Below, in pieces: positions 13,511 to 26,700 of a stretch of 64,000 nucleotides of DNA. The stretch covers positions 138,695,047 through 138,759,046 of the forward strand of contig NC_030678.2 of assembly GCF_000004195.4 (NCBI RefSeq), given 5' to 3'. Position numbers and translations under genes: made by a program. The stretch comes from Xenopus tropicalis. Taxonomy: Eukaryota > Chordata > Amphibia > Anura > Pipidae. How positions within the stretch are numbered: position 1 is the stretch's first letter; each line of letters opens with the position of its first letter. Below the pieces are notes generated by a model. The model searched no databases, was not told the DNA's origin, and was given only the letters and a program-made list of their open reading frames with translations.

Positions 13511-16500
13511 TAGTGTTTTGCAAAAGAAGTGATGTACTTGAACAGGGTTCTGATATGGTGCCATGAACAGAGACGTTACAGAGGTTAATGACTCCTCAGC
13601 AAAATTATTATCAACATTATTATTATCAACAATTATTTATAAAGCGCCAACATATTCCGCAGCGCTGTACAATAAGTACTTTTATAATAAATACTTTTAG
13701 AGCTCATCTTGTTCCAACTAAGTTTACGTCAATGCCATATCATATACAAAACAATGTTGACTAAATCCACTAAACACAACTACATCAAGGATTGTAAAAG
13801 TGGATTATTCCACTGCTATACAATATTTTTTCACAATTTAAGTTACCTTTGTGAGCTTCTCAATTTGTCTCTCTAGTTCCACAACACTGGTAGAGGATGG
13901 GATTTCTACCTATAAATAGTAAACCAATGTCAATTAATATTTCAAACACAATATGGTTATTTTATTCGTTGTTTTCATTTTCACATACAGTACCTCCACA
14001 AAATCTTTCTGTATGGTACTGTCATCAATGTCCAGCGCATCGTTCTCTTCAGCATTGCGTTCACTGCGCCTCCTCTGACTCTCCTCTGCAGTGGTTGTCT
14101 GACTTTCTTCACTACTCTTCCTCTTGGATAATGCAAATTTCAGCCTTTTAAAGGGAAAAATTAAAGCATGATATAACACATGCATTAGATATATTATAGA
14201 GCACCACAAAATATATATGTTAATAGCAACATATTCCTGTGCTTTCTGTCTAAAGTTTTATTCGTAAACATAAGGGTACAAGTACTATGGATGGAATGGT
14301 TTTATACAGTCACCTATTAATCATGGAGAAAGAACAGCAACAATCTACCTACAGATTAAATTCATAAACTTGCAGCTACAGCTATAAGTTAATATTTCTG
14401 GCAATTCATTAAGCTTTTGTTTCACATTGGGAAGAGTTTGAAGATATTTATATTAGTGACATTACAACTAGTAGCTTAAAGTTTCAGGACAAATGACCAA
14501 CCTGCGAATTTTTCCTTCAATTATCCACTTATGTTTGCGATAGTGAGACATGTTCTCCAGCGTTTTATCAATTTCACTGTAAAGATGAAAAGTTGTAGAA
14601 TAAGTTGCTCCTTTCTCGTTAGAGGTCACCCTAAAAAGAAAGTCTTAAAGAACATATCCAGGGTGTACAACATAGTTTAACTTAGTGTTTCTCCCCCCCC
14701 CCCCCCCAGTTGCTGTAATAAATAGGTGCCTGGTGTCTACAGGGTCAGTGATCTTTAAAACTTTAAAATATTGCTCAAACATTTCCTCAATTTGGTCTCT
14801 TTCGATTGAAATCTGACATAAGTTGCTTTTGCTTTAACCTTGTACCAGAGTCTGACATTCTCAGGGCAGACTTTATATGCAGACCTTATATACACGACTG
14901 ACAAGAATCTGGCAACGCATTTACATGGTGTCCGCTTATACTGATGCCCCTGAATGATCACACAGGGTCAGACTTTATAGGGTTCTGTTTTTCCTCACTT
15001 ACCAGTGCTGCCATTTCCTTTCATCCACTTGCACTACAAACATCCTCTCCTGTACATCTAGTAATGCTCTGTACTACTTTTTTAATGGTTCTTCATATAT
15101 AACTCGTATAACTCATTCGTACTTGATTGTTTCCATCGCCTGCTAGCCTTGTACAACCTGCACAAACAATCAGTGCTAGCACTACTTATTTCTCAAGATT
15201 AACCATTTAACCCCCAGTCGAACTGTTAAGGTAACACAGTAAGATTTGGGCTGCTGATCCGGGTTCTTTAGACCGATACAGCAGCTTAGCTGCCCATTTA
15301 TGGGGACCCATGATGGGTCTACCCGACGATTACTGGCTAAAAATCACCCAGATGATGATTAGGCAGGCTTGATTTTTCTGTTGGGTAAGGGACCATATCA
15401 GTGTCCAACAGCTCCTATACTTGTCAGGCCAAACAACCTTAGGTCGGCATATCAGGAAAAACATACGCTCCTTTGCCAACCTTGCGTAACAAGTAGATCT
15501 TAATGCGTATCACTACCTTTATAGTAGATTGTTTGTGCAGGAAAAAAATTTACACTTACAAATTACAACTAGTGTAAATCATTTATTCAGACCAGCAGGC
15601 AAGGGACTGAGCTGCTAAAATAAATAAGCTTTTAAGAATAAGCCGTTTCGTCCTTACAAAAGCTAAAGTGGTTGTAAAATGTCTGAAAGGAAAAAGTCAG
15701 CAAGAATAAAACAGTAGTAGCTGTCCCCCTACAAGTAGTATCCTTCTCCATATGAGGAAGTGGATTATAATTTACAGCAATATATTTTCTAATTTGGTGG
15801 GTTTCTGTCATTGATTAATAGTTCTTATTGCTATCAAAGAAAATAGGTAATGTATATTTGCCATATCTAATCTAAAGTGAAGGGGTAGCTATTTTATACA
15901 GGAAGGATCTATTAGACAGAATAATATAATTAATGCAGATAAACATTTGTGATACTGTTATTCTTTTGAGAGCTTACGAAATAATGAGCGAGCTGGCATT
16001 CAATTCGTTGACAAGAAATGCAAGAATCTTAGCCTTGACATGAGGAGCATGGGCCTGGAAAGGATGAGACCGGAGACTGTCACAAAGCTCTATGTCACCA
16101 CCATAAGATTCCAAGAAGAGTCGCAGAGGTTCTGACACATTCTCACGATTTAGTCCAATTTCAGACACTTTTTCACCAAGAATCTTTAGAGACTAAAAAT
16201 TAAGAATACGAAAAACTTACTATTTGTTTATAAAAAGAAACAAAAGGAAAACTATGTAAAGAAATAAATTACAATGAGAAAATACCGGAAATGGGGGGAA
16301 AAAAAAGGATACAGATTAAGGAAAAGGGGGGGGGGGGGGGGGGGGAAGGATACCTGGCAATAAGGTGGCAACCCAGGGTTAATCATTGCTGCCCGCAAGA
16401 GTTTCACCAGCAGGTCTTGAACTTCTCCTAGGCTGTCCCCAACATTAAAGAGGCCTTCCTGCAGAGTGCACAGGCTGGGTATGTCCTTGGCCTCATCCAG

Positions 16501-19500
16501 TCCAAGCACTTTGCCATAAGAGTGCAAAAATTCTACTGTGGTTAGGCAGTCAGAGAAGGCACAGCTGGGCAGAACCAATCCTGGTACACAAGGGAAATCT
16601 GGCAGTTGCTAAAAACAAAACATAAAGAATGTGTTTTAAAACAATAAAAGCAACCTAAATGTTCAAATTAAAAGAAAAAAGTCACTTTTGCCCCCCAATT
16701 TTACAAACAGCTTCATCCCTTTCCTCCTACTGAGGTCTTGCGGACTCACACCTGGTGATCAGGTAAACACATGTCTTCTGTGGGTTTCTTCAGCTCCTCC
16801 AAGATGAACTGCTGTCTCTTTCGCTCTTCCAGGCGCCGCTGCTGTGCAAGTTGTTTCCTGTCAGGTTTGTGTATGACAGGGGCTTTCTCCTTTGGCTGTC
16901 TCCTCACTTTTTTCTTTTCTTTATTCTTTGCCTTCTCTTTGATTTTTTGCAGTTTTTCCTCCTTTTCTTTCATTTCCTTTAAAAACAAGCAGTGCTATTA
17001 AGGAATCTTCAGTAGTAGGTCAATGACTAGGACATTTAAAAATAAGTCAGCCATGAAAGCATGACCTTTAATTGTGCATCGGCACAATCAACTAGGAAAT
17101 AGCATGAAACTACCTAGAAACCGATTTCATATTTTTTCTCCAATTATGAACAGTAGCGAAGATTTAAGAGAATTGTAATGCATCAGATATTAATACATTT
17201 TATTATTAAAGCACTGAAAGCTCAGGAGTATGCGTTTTGTCACTGCACAGCATACTTAGGGCACTTATATATATACATTTATTATTAAATATTATATTAT
17301 ATATTTTTTTTTGTCTATAGAAAAAAGGTTTTTGACTATAAAAACTCAAAAAAGATGCATATTTTGCCTCTTCCAAGTCAACCAGACTTCCATTGCTTCT
17401 CAGGCTGGTTTGACATTACTAGCTTGTCATCCTTCAGTCCCACAAAAGTTATGGCAGCAGTGGAACTGTTAAAGGACTCATAACACCAATTAAAAAATTT
17501 TGTTTACATTAAAAGTTTGTATCTCTTCATAAACCACCTATAAAGTATTTATTGGCAGCAAATGTCCTTTTGAAAGCTATGAGTGACATCTGACAGTTTC
17601 TTTTTCCTGTGTAAGAGGTAAAACAATAGTATTATATTAAATGTGCTAGAACTCTTCAGACCAAGTACAGATTTATAGGCAACTGGTATTGCGTTATCTC
17701 GGCCATTAGGGTAGCACATGTCCACATTCCAGATGAGGGAATCTGCCTTGTGGACTTTATCAGATAATCCTGCAGAATTGGTCTTCATTCTGGGCTTTTA
17801 GAACTAATAAACATGACTAAACATAAACCATTTGAGTTTACTTGGTCACAGGCCTAGACATCTGCGGCACTACCCAGTTAAAGCTTAGTTTTTTTAACAA
17901 ACTTTGCAATGGCGTGGATTTTGAAGTCCAAGGTCTCTTTAAAATAAAGGGTTCCTACCATCCAGATACCTACCACGTTCAAAAATGCTTCTTTCCTTCA
18001 AGTTTTTATGAATGTGTCTAACCGACAAAAAATGCAGGTAATGTAGCACTTTTACATGTCTTATATGATCTTGTTGATCTAGTAAAGGATTACCATTCAC
18101 TTTTGTGCAGGAATATTAAACTTTCTGGTTTAACTTACTTTTATTTTTTTTGCTGCCTCTAGTTTTGCTTCTTGATTTCTGGCCTTGAAAAGAAATAGGT
18201 TTTTATTATGAATAACAAAGAATAAGCTTAATAAGGTCCCTTATAAGATCTGTAAGATTTGCACAAGTTACCAGCAGACTGACATTTAAAAGGCCACTGG
18301 AATGTATAAAATAAATACAAAGAATCAGAATCAATTTTATATGCCATTTCTAACTAATATGCAACCACATTAGTCAGAAGACCTAAACAGTGACCCTCAA
18401 CCAGTGGCTCAAGTAAAGCAGGTGCCCATTTATAAATTTCTGGTTTGGGGGCAAGTTTTGAAAGCATAGAGGTGCAGTTTTATTCCAAGGAGAGCCTCCT
18501 GCAGGCTAGCAAAGGGATACCAAATATGCTGATAATTTTCTCAACAAATTCCCAATCACAGCCCTTATTCGGTCCCCTAGGAACTTTTTTCATGCTTGTG
18601 GCTCACCAACACATTATATTTGAGCTTGGCTCACAAGCAAAAAATGTTAAGGATCCCTGCTCTTTAATATATGACCTATTTGTTTTAATATTTGTATGGG
18701 GATAAAGACTCACCTTCCTTCTCATTTTCTTCTTTAACTTACATAGCTGCAGTTTTTCAGCATCACTAAGAATATCTGAAAGAGTAATAAAAACAAGTAT
18801 TATGATAAAATAAATGCCTCTTCTCACAAGGAGGATCCAAAACTGCAAGTTAAATCAGAATAACGTTATGAAGGTAACCCTTAGCTAATAATGCAGTATC
18901 CTAAAGTACAACCTTGACATGGGATTCAACCATTCTACTATGCAGAAAGCCTCAATAGAATAGCCTATAGTATCAATTAAGTGCAACGTGGCCAAAGAAA
19001 GCCAAAATAAATTTATAATATTATATTAAAAGCAATGGAAGAACTGGGTGTGCATCCAAACAACGGAAAGCCATGTAGGGTCCCTGCAACCTATGTAATG
19101 AGGTGAGCTCAGAACTGAAAATTCATTAGAGTGCAGATATACACTCTTTCTGCACAAAAAAGTTTAGACCACAATGCTTGCTCTCAATCCCTAAACAGTG
19201 TGGCTATAATACTCAAAAGTATAACACTTTTACTCACAGAAGACAAAAGATTGACTGAGATATTAACACCCTGAATAATATAAACAAAATAGCTGGTGGT
19301 TCCAATTAGATTATATTTAAAGCTGCATCTACTGCCCCTAAGGCATAGTAGTCTTTAACAATTTACTGTAACGCATGACAATTTCTGCAAGATGATTACA
19401 CATCTGAACTATGGTTTATTCTCTACATATTGCACCCCAGCTGGTTGCCCAGCTAGCTGGTGAAGCACAAGCATCATTTCTGTTAAACAGTGCATATTAT

Positions 19501-22500
19501 CAGTAGTCATCTATTTATTCTGTGCATCCTTAACCCTCTGCATCCTCTCTCCCCACCGATATCACCCCCCTCAAATGTTGCCAAGTTAAGCCCTTGACTA
19601 AGCAAGCACCCAAAAAAGCTCTAGCACATTAGCTGCAAATGAAGAAGATTCTAGGTTTGTGTACATTCTTCCCCAAAATCCTCAGTGCACTGAAATGATA
19701 TGCCCCATCCTTGTCAAGCCCAATAAGAATCAATCAGTGATCCAATATGTCTGGTATGTTAGATCAAGCTATGCTAAAGATAAAAACTACTGGATAACTG
19801 GTTATATTTGTTGTATAGTATTCACCTTGATTTTCCAACTTCCGTAGGAGTTTAGCATCAGGCTTGCTTAATAGGTCAATCATTTTAACTTTTGGAGGTC
19901 TCCCTCGTCCTCTCTTCACCTTCTGCTCCTTTGCTTTTGCCTTCTCCATGTTACGAGGGCGCCCTCTTTTGCCAGTTATGGCTATGATTCGAGAGGGAAT
20001 TTCCTCAGAATTGAGCAATATCCACTGAGGACCCTACAATGAAAGTTAAAATAAAAAGGAAACTAAGTTTAGAATAAAGATTTGTTTGTTTTTTTTTCTA
20101 TTTAAAAGGGGCAGTTTATTATTATTTATATAGCATCATTTCCAACAGCACTTTATAAAGTAAGGGGATACAGACAAGACACCAGTCACACATACAAACA
20201 TTTCACAAGAACAAATGCATGGTTACAACTGCAGATTGTCAAGAAACATTAGGAAAGAAGGCCCTGCTCATGTGAACTTACAATATATAAGCTTTGCAAT
20301 TACATTTTAGTATGAATGAAGACAATAATATTTTGCAACAATTTGCAGTTTGTTCCTAATTTTTAATAATCTGGAGAGATGCAAACAAAAAGTAAGTACA
20401 ATAATTTGCAACTAGCGTTTGGAAATTAATACTATTATATCAATTACCAGCCACCTTTCATAAAACAGGGATAATTATTCTCAGCAGGGTTAAAAGTAAA
20501 AAGTAGAAAGCAGCTAAAAATGTATTTCTGGGTTAACTGATACCAACCAAACTGAAAAAGCGTTTGGAAGGCAAACAAACCATTTAACAAAATGACAGTG
20601 CTTACATTATTGACACCCTAGACTTAATATTTTGTAGCAAAACTGAAATCAAAAGCTTCCTATAGCCATACATGAGCTTTGTACACTTCTACAGACAGTA
20701 TAAACTACTCTTGCCAAATGCCTTAGTACTACCAGATATGACAGACGCCCTCTCCCAACTGCAGCTTTCAGATCTTTTCAAATTGTTCAATGGGATTTAA
20801 ATAGGTGGACTGTTTGTGTTAGATGAATTTCAAAGGCGATTGCTCTTAGAGAGGGATGCCAAGGTGCTGCTCAGTGTTATTTTTCTGACTACACCGTTTT
20901 AGTGACTATTTATAATGTTTTGCTCAACATTCCAGATTTATATATTGTACCATCTTCATAACAAACCAGACTCACTTCTGCTGTATTTTGCTCTTCATAA
21001 AAGTCCCCAACAGGCATCCTAGGGCTGAAGCTGAAGTGTTCTCTACGCACGTATGGGCCTGCGTTCTTAGACAGATACTATACAGAAGAGACATTTTTAA
21101 ATAAATTATCTTTAAACATAGGAGCGAATAAGTGAACATGAATGAGTGAAACACATGTATACAGTTAACAATAGGATGTATATTGTCAATAACTTCTGTA
21201 TTAGCCAACAGAATTGTGTTTATTGTTTTTATTATTTACAGCCACAAATAATATATGAAAAACTACCCTAACTAAAAAGAAATCATGACTTAGATATAAT
21301 AAAGTAAGTACCCCCTGAAGTGAAGCTTCATAAATTCTGAAGGGGTTAGTGTTCTCTCAAAGATGTACAATGCAAATCCCTCCAATGGTCATGTCTGCTG
21401 CAAAGGGAACAGCTATTATAATTTGAGAACCGAAATGTATATCAGTTATTTTCTCTTACGAATATTTAAAAGCAAATGGAAGGCTTAAATGACACTGAAA
21501 CCATGAGGTTAAATCACCACCAATCAGGAGTCAGAACACTTAAGAAATGCAATTGGAATCACAGATTGCAAAACTTGACGCCGAAAGCTGTCTCAGCTGA
21601 GGCAAATGTATCAAAACAATAGAACTTGGTAAGGTGTGAGCAGAGGACCAGGTTGCAGCTTTCCACATTTGCTCCGCAAAGACCAAGTTCTGGCATGCCC
21701 ATGAAGCACCAAGCTCTCTAGTGGAATGAGCCTTTATTTGAAATTGAGGCATTCTCCAAAGAGAGATGTACGCCTGGTGAACGGCTTCCCTGATCCAATA
21801 AGCAATAGTGACATTAGAGGCTGGGTGGCCCTTGTGGCTGCCAGATGGAAGAACAAAGAGGGTTCTGGATTTGCATAAGTGGGTGGTTCGATCCACAAAG
21901 ATCCGCGGGCCTCAAACTTCATTGAGTTTGTGCAGCCTCGCCTCCTTGGGTGAGCTACGGAATGATGAAAGCACTCTTTCATTATTTAGATGAAAGGGAC
22001 ACACCATATTTGGAAGGAAGGAGGGCACTCTACACAGAATCGCTTTTTCTTTATGGAAAAATCAAGTAGGGAGAGTCACAGGACAGCACACTCAACATGG
22101 CCATCAAGAACACCACTTTCCAGGTAAGCCACTTAATATTAACTATAGGGATGGGCAGAGGTATGAATTGGAGAGGGAAATTGCCCATGCTGGGTTCCAG
22201 TGGCTATAGTGCCTGAGGTTGGGATGCTTACATTTTGCTTTGCGCTGGATGCAGGCAAAAAAGTTGCTTTTGATTTTACTCAGTTTCTTCTGCAAGAAGC
22301 AGTGAAAGAAAAAAAACAGAACATTTCCAGTAAACCTAATGACTGGGGGTGGGCCAAAAGCTACTGACTTACCACATGCCAGTGAGAAAGTATTTTCATG
22401 GAGCACTGTTTTTTAACAGAAGTGTTGGAACTGCCAACATGTTAAGAGTATGGAGTTAGAGGTCTCCTTAACCCTGTTATATTTGTCATTTTGCAGACTG

Positions 22501-23687
22501 AATGCTTTCAAACATGACCAGCGCTTACATTTAAAGTTATATCTACATATTGTTACCTTGATAACCTCAGGGAACTGCTTCATTCTTTTGCCACAAGGAG
22601 CGTAGTACCAGGTCTCTCCTTGCCAGCGGTGGCTACCTTTCCGTATCCTTACTTCTCGTTTCCACCTACACAAAAGGAGTATTACAAGCACAATTTTCAG
22701 GTTGATTGCCAATATCATTTAATCAAAATAAGCCAGACAAACCAGGATTTAAGGGTGAAAGGGACCATCTTAAATAAAAAAAAATTAGGCTTAAAGGGGA
22801 CCTGTCACCCAAAAAAATAATTCCAAATTGTTTTCTATTGTGTTTGTCAAGCAAAATAAACGTCACCTACACTGTAGAAATTATTTTTTTTTTTAAATGT
22901 TTTTATTTTTCTTTTTTCCAAACAAATAAAACAAATATAAGAGAGGGGGAGAGAAAAGGAAGAAAAGGAGAAGGGAAGAAGGGTTGGTAGGGAGTTTGCA
23001 CATTTGCTCGCATTGGGGTTAGTGAGACTTAAGGAGTTAATATGGTAAATTCGGGGTGTCTGCTGTTCTAGGCAGGGGCTGTAGAAATTATTTTAATCTT
23101 ATTTTCTTCAGCCTGGGCACTGTTATTAAGGCAAGCTTTGTATCACCCCAAAATCCTGTTTCTGTGCCAGTATGGGGGGACCTGATACCCATGTCCATGC
23201 ACGTGGTTAACTGAAAGAAAGTAACCGTCTGCCCCACCTCTATGCCTAAGGCATAGAGGCAGGTTAAGCAATATATGAAAAGAAAATCGATTTTCCACAA
23301 GGCCATATCGCTGTGGTTACAGTTAATCCTAACTGCCTTTCTTTAGTAGTTTGCTGAATTCTTAGTAGTACTTTTTCTGAATGATTAATGGGCTATTAGT
23401 GATAGGTCTTCGAGAAGGAAAGGAGATGGACTGGACCATTTCTCCTTCCTAGCTAAGTCCGCATTTCTGTTTGAAGAAGCCCTGCCTGAGCCTACACAAG
23501 GGAGAGGGAGGAGCAGAAAGGAAGCTAGCTAGGAGACTGCAGCCTTAGCTGTAAACCAGTGGTTGAAATTTCTATATGATATATTATATGTTAATCTAAA
23601 TATTTAGAAAAGATATTTTGAATATAAAAAAATTGCGTTACAGTTCCTTTAAAAGCACAGCATCAGTGTGGGATGTATGACCAACTC

Positions 23688-23718
<31 letters not shown>

Positions 23719-26700
23719 GTGGCAGTAAACTGCTTAGCTTACCCATGCCGTAATGGGAAACACACTTGTTCTGGAGTAGCCATTCTCCTTCTAGCAATAG
23801 TACCTGAAAAAAGGCATTTTTTCTAAATTCAGGCTGTAAAACTAAAACAAAATATTTATACAGTATGCAAGCATGCTTAATAAAAACTAATACAGATGAC
23901 TGACACAATTATACATAGGCAGAATGTACCACTTAGCTGCCAGTCATGCCTAAATCACTTCAACATGAACCCAATCATCTCTCTGCTGATCCTTTACTTT
24001 TGCAATTAGAAATTAACCAATGACCTTTCAATGTATGGTCTTATAACATGTGCAGTAAACAGCATTAAGAAAATTCAGATGAAAAGCATTTGCTTGTACG
24101 TGTCTCTGTGGCACTATCCAATTCTCTGCCACATAAGTTACAGAATACTTGCGTGCACATCACTGTTAAGTAGGCATATACATGCATTTAACTTTAATAT
24201 ATCAAGGCAGAGGCTGCTCTTGCACACTGTGGGGTTCTTTAACGTTAAAGCTAATTTTCTCCAAAAAGGTTAAAAATAATGGAGACAAATTACCCTGTCA
24301 ATGTGAACTACCTCTTTAAAAATAATTAGCTGCTTGACACTATTCAACACCTAATACAACAGACTAAAGAATAAAAATCCCACTGATATAACAAGTATCA
24401 ATTAAAACAGTCTACAGAGATGTATTTACCTTGTAAAGAGTTTATTAGTCTCCATTATTTGCTCAGACTAAAATATATTTTTCCTGTTTAAGGACTACAA
24501 TGCATTCAGTTACATCAATAATAATTAAACGCTTAATGCTTTTACCCTTTACTTCGCCAGGTTCCAGTTCTTCCTCCTCAGTTTCAGCAGCAACGCAGGG
24601 CTCTGGACTTGTATTTTCTATGTTCATTTCATCCTGGGACACATTCTCTGGTACTGAAACTGGTTCCTCAGCCTTGCTGCCTTCAGGATCCTCATCCATC
24701 TCAGAGGCACTCTCTGTTAAAACAACAAGAATTACATTTAAATTGCAAGAATACCATTATGCTTTATGGGTTTTTCTTTCTGTAGTACAGAATAGCATCA
24801 AATCAAAATTAAAGTTAAATCACATGCAGCTAGGAGGTGAAAACGCCTGTTGAACAAGGCTGGAACTACAAGCTGGGATTCAGGCTTAGTCAAAAGTTAC
24901 GCAAATAAAGCAAATGGAAAACATATACGTTAAAAACTCTTTAAACAAACAAGGGAACTTTTTAGAAAATAAAGGTACAGTTTCCCTTTAAACACAAAGT
25001 GACAAAAAGTGGTAGGTGACATTTTAAAAGGTTAATTAAGGCATGCCTTTTTAAACACATTTATGAATACTAAAGCCAAATACAAAGCTCTTCCAAAGAC
25101 TGCAATTAGTAGAATCTGCATATGTAGGAATAGCAAAGAATAGTGTCCAGTGCACCTCTAAATTTGTGATTATGGCTGTCTGGTTACGTTCCTAGGAACA
25201 GCAGCCCTATGCAATTTATACACCTATTGCTGATTTCAGGCATCCATTTTCCAGGTGCGGGCAAATCTGGCCATGTAATACTAGAGCACCAGTAGGCAAA
25301 AATGGTCATGCCATAGCTCTCTGCAAATTCTCTCTACAGAGTCTCAGTCACAATTTACACGTCAACACAACAGGGAGGATGTCAGTATATACAGAAGACT
25401 ATACCTTTACTATTAAAAGGGCCTTTCTACACAGGACCTTGCAAAAGAGTCCTGTGCATTCAAACACATATTTGTATTTAAAAGTTTTAGTTGCACTGTG
25501 AAAGCACTTTGTACTGAGATGGAGAAACAAAATCACTGCAGTGTATTCCTACTTTGTCACCCATTTGTAGGAGGACAAACCTTGCACAGAAATGATCAAT
25601 ACTCCATGTGCAAACCTTTAAAACCCCTATACCAGAAATGCATTAAAAAAATAAAATATATGTTCCAACATAAGCAATTTTATACATGTAAATATACCTT
25701 GCATTACAGAATCTCCAAGAACTGGGGAAGCAGATGCTGCATTAAAAAGGACAGAAGAGTTATGAGTGTCTTCAGCCATAAGCGGAAAGGAGGCAGAAAG
25801 GGTGTATGATGGGCATTCCAAGCTTGAGGCGTCCAACGGTGGATCCTTTTGTTGCATGCCACCTACTTCCATTTCTTCTAGATCATACATGGTGCTGCTT
25901 ATTGGATCTGTCAGTAGTAAACATGAAAACATGAGCAACAACTGATAAGTTGCAAACTATGTAGCACTAATACAACATTACCACCGTCATTAACTGCTAT
26001 CCTACAACCACAGGGCTTTCTTTTAGCTTCTCATGCACACATTACTGAGCATTACCAGTAAACAAACTGCAGTGCCCAACCATATTCCACGTCTGTCCAT
26101 AACTTTGTCACCTGGCTTCCTTATGGTAAGGTTAACTACAGCTCACATCCTCGGGGAAACTAGAGTATAAGATCAATTATGTAATCCTAAAAGGTAATTA
26201 AAAACTTCTGCAGGATATTTTAGCATGTGATTTTACTAGATGGAAATATAGTCCCAAATATGTCTACATAAAACCAAATCCTGTCAACTATCATTACCTT
26301 GAATTAGATCTGTTCCAAAGGGCTCCAGAGAATCTTCATTAAGAAGATGGGATTTCCCAAGCTGGGATGGAAGCTGGGATGGGTCATCCAGATTGCTAAC
26401 ATCAGGAGGAAGGAGTGGGTTGGGTGCTGACTGAATAACAGGGTCTAGGTCTGTTTCCTTGTATTCACAAATGTTGTTAAGATCTATCCATTGAAATAAA
26501 ATTAAAAAAAGGGATAGAATACAGCAAAAAATAGAATTAAAACTTTAAGACATAAAGCTACATCCCAAAACCCTAAATATTAAGCTGCAAATGGTTAAAC
26601 AAAGGATCAGCAGATAACTGGACAGTGTTTAGAACCAAGACAGCACTATCATATGAAGGAGAACAAAACTAGCAGATCAAGATCTCCTCTAGTGGAATTA

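Larger units (their letters stand above)
11283..16608 (-). other. baz2a: baz2a coding exons 13-18: DDT domain and following WHIM-type motif
   Basis: Exons 16608-16354, 16192-15978, 14576-14502, 14144-13994, 13909-13847 and 11427-11283 encode residues 683-983. The first holds the DDT core (SDCLTTVEFLHSYGKVLGL), a helical module found in ISWI-partner proteins. The next gives ILGEKVSEIG and LAFLVNELNAS. The 14576 exon gives EIDKTLENMSHYRKHKW. The 11427 exon holds LGQDRYRRCYW, the WHIM-type motif thought to contact SNF2H. The donor of the 16354 exon is followed at intron position +9 by a 20-base C run. A DIRS fragment and a (TA)n tract lie in the intron before the 11427 exon. Confidence 0.94.
20976..23803 (-). 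other. baz2a: baz2a coding exons 6-8: TAM (MBD-like) domain
   Basis: Exons 23803-23743, 22665-22557 and 21077-20976 encode residues about 412-502. The core reads GSHRWQGETWYY, PCGKRMKQFPEVIK and REHFSFSPRMPVGDF, nearly identical to the TIP5/ARBP/MBD domain of human BAZ2A, which binds structured promoter-associated RNA and DNA rather than methyl-CpG specifically. The split codon between the first two exons (CATGG|G TGG) gives the conserved HGW. The introns contain a nested retroposon in a MITE (22.79-23.65 kb) and a DIRS recombinase fragment (21.54-22.13 kb). Confidence 0.95.

Noticed and set aside
13332..13532. Plus-strand frame ending in Tyr-Ile repeats
   Set aside because: It is the translation of the (TA)n microsatellite.
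21875..21900. GGTTCGATCC, a tRNA T-loop-like box B
   Set aside because: No cloverleaf can be formed around it and it lies in the DIRS recombinase fragment.
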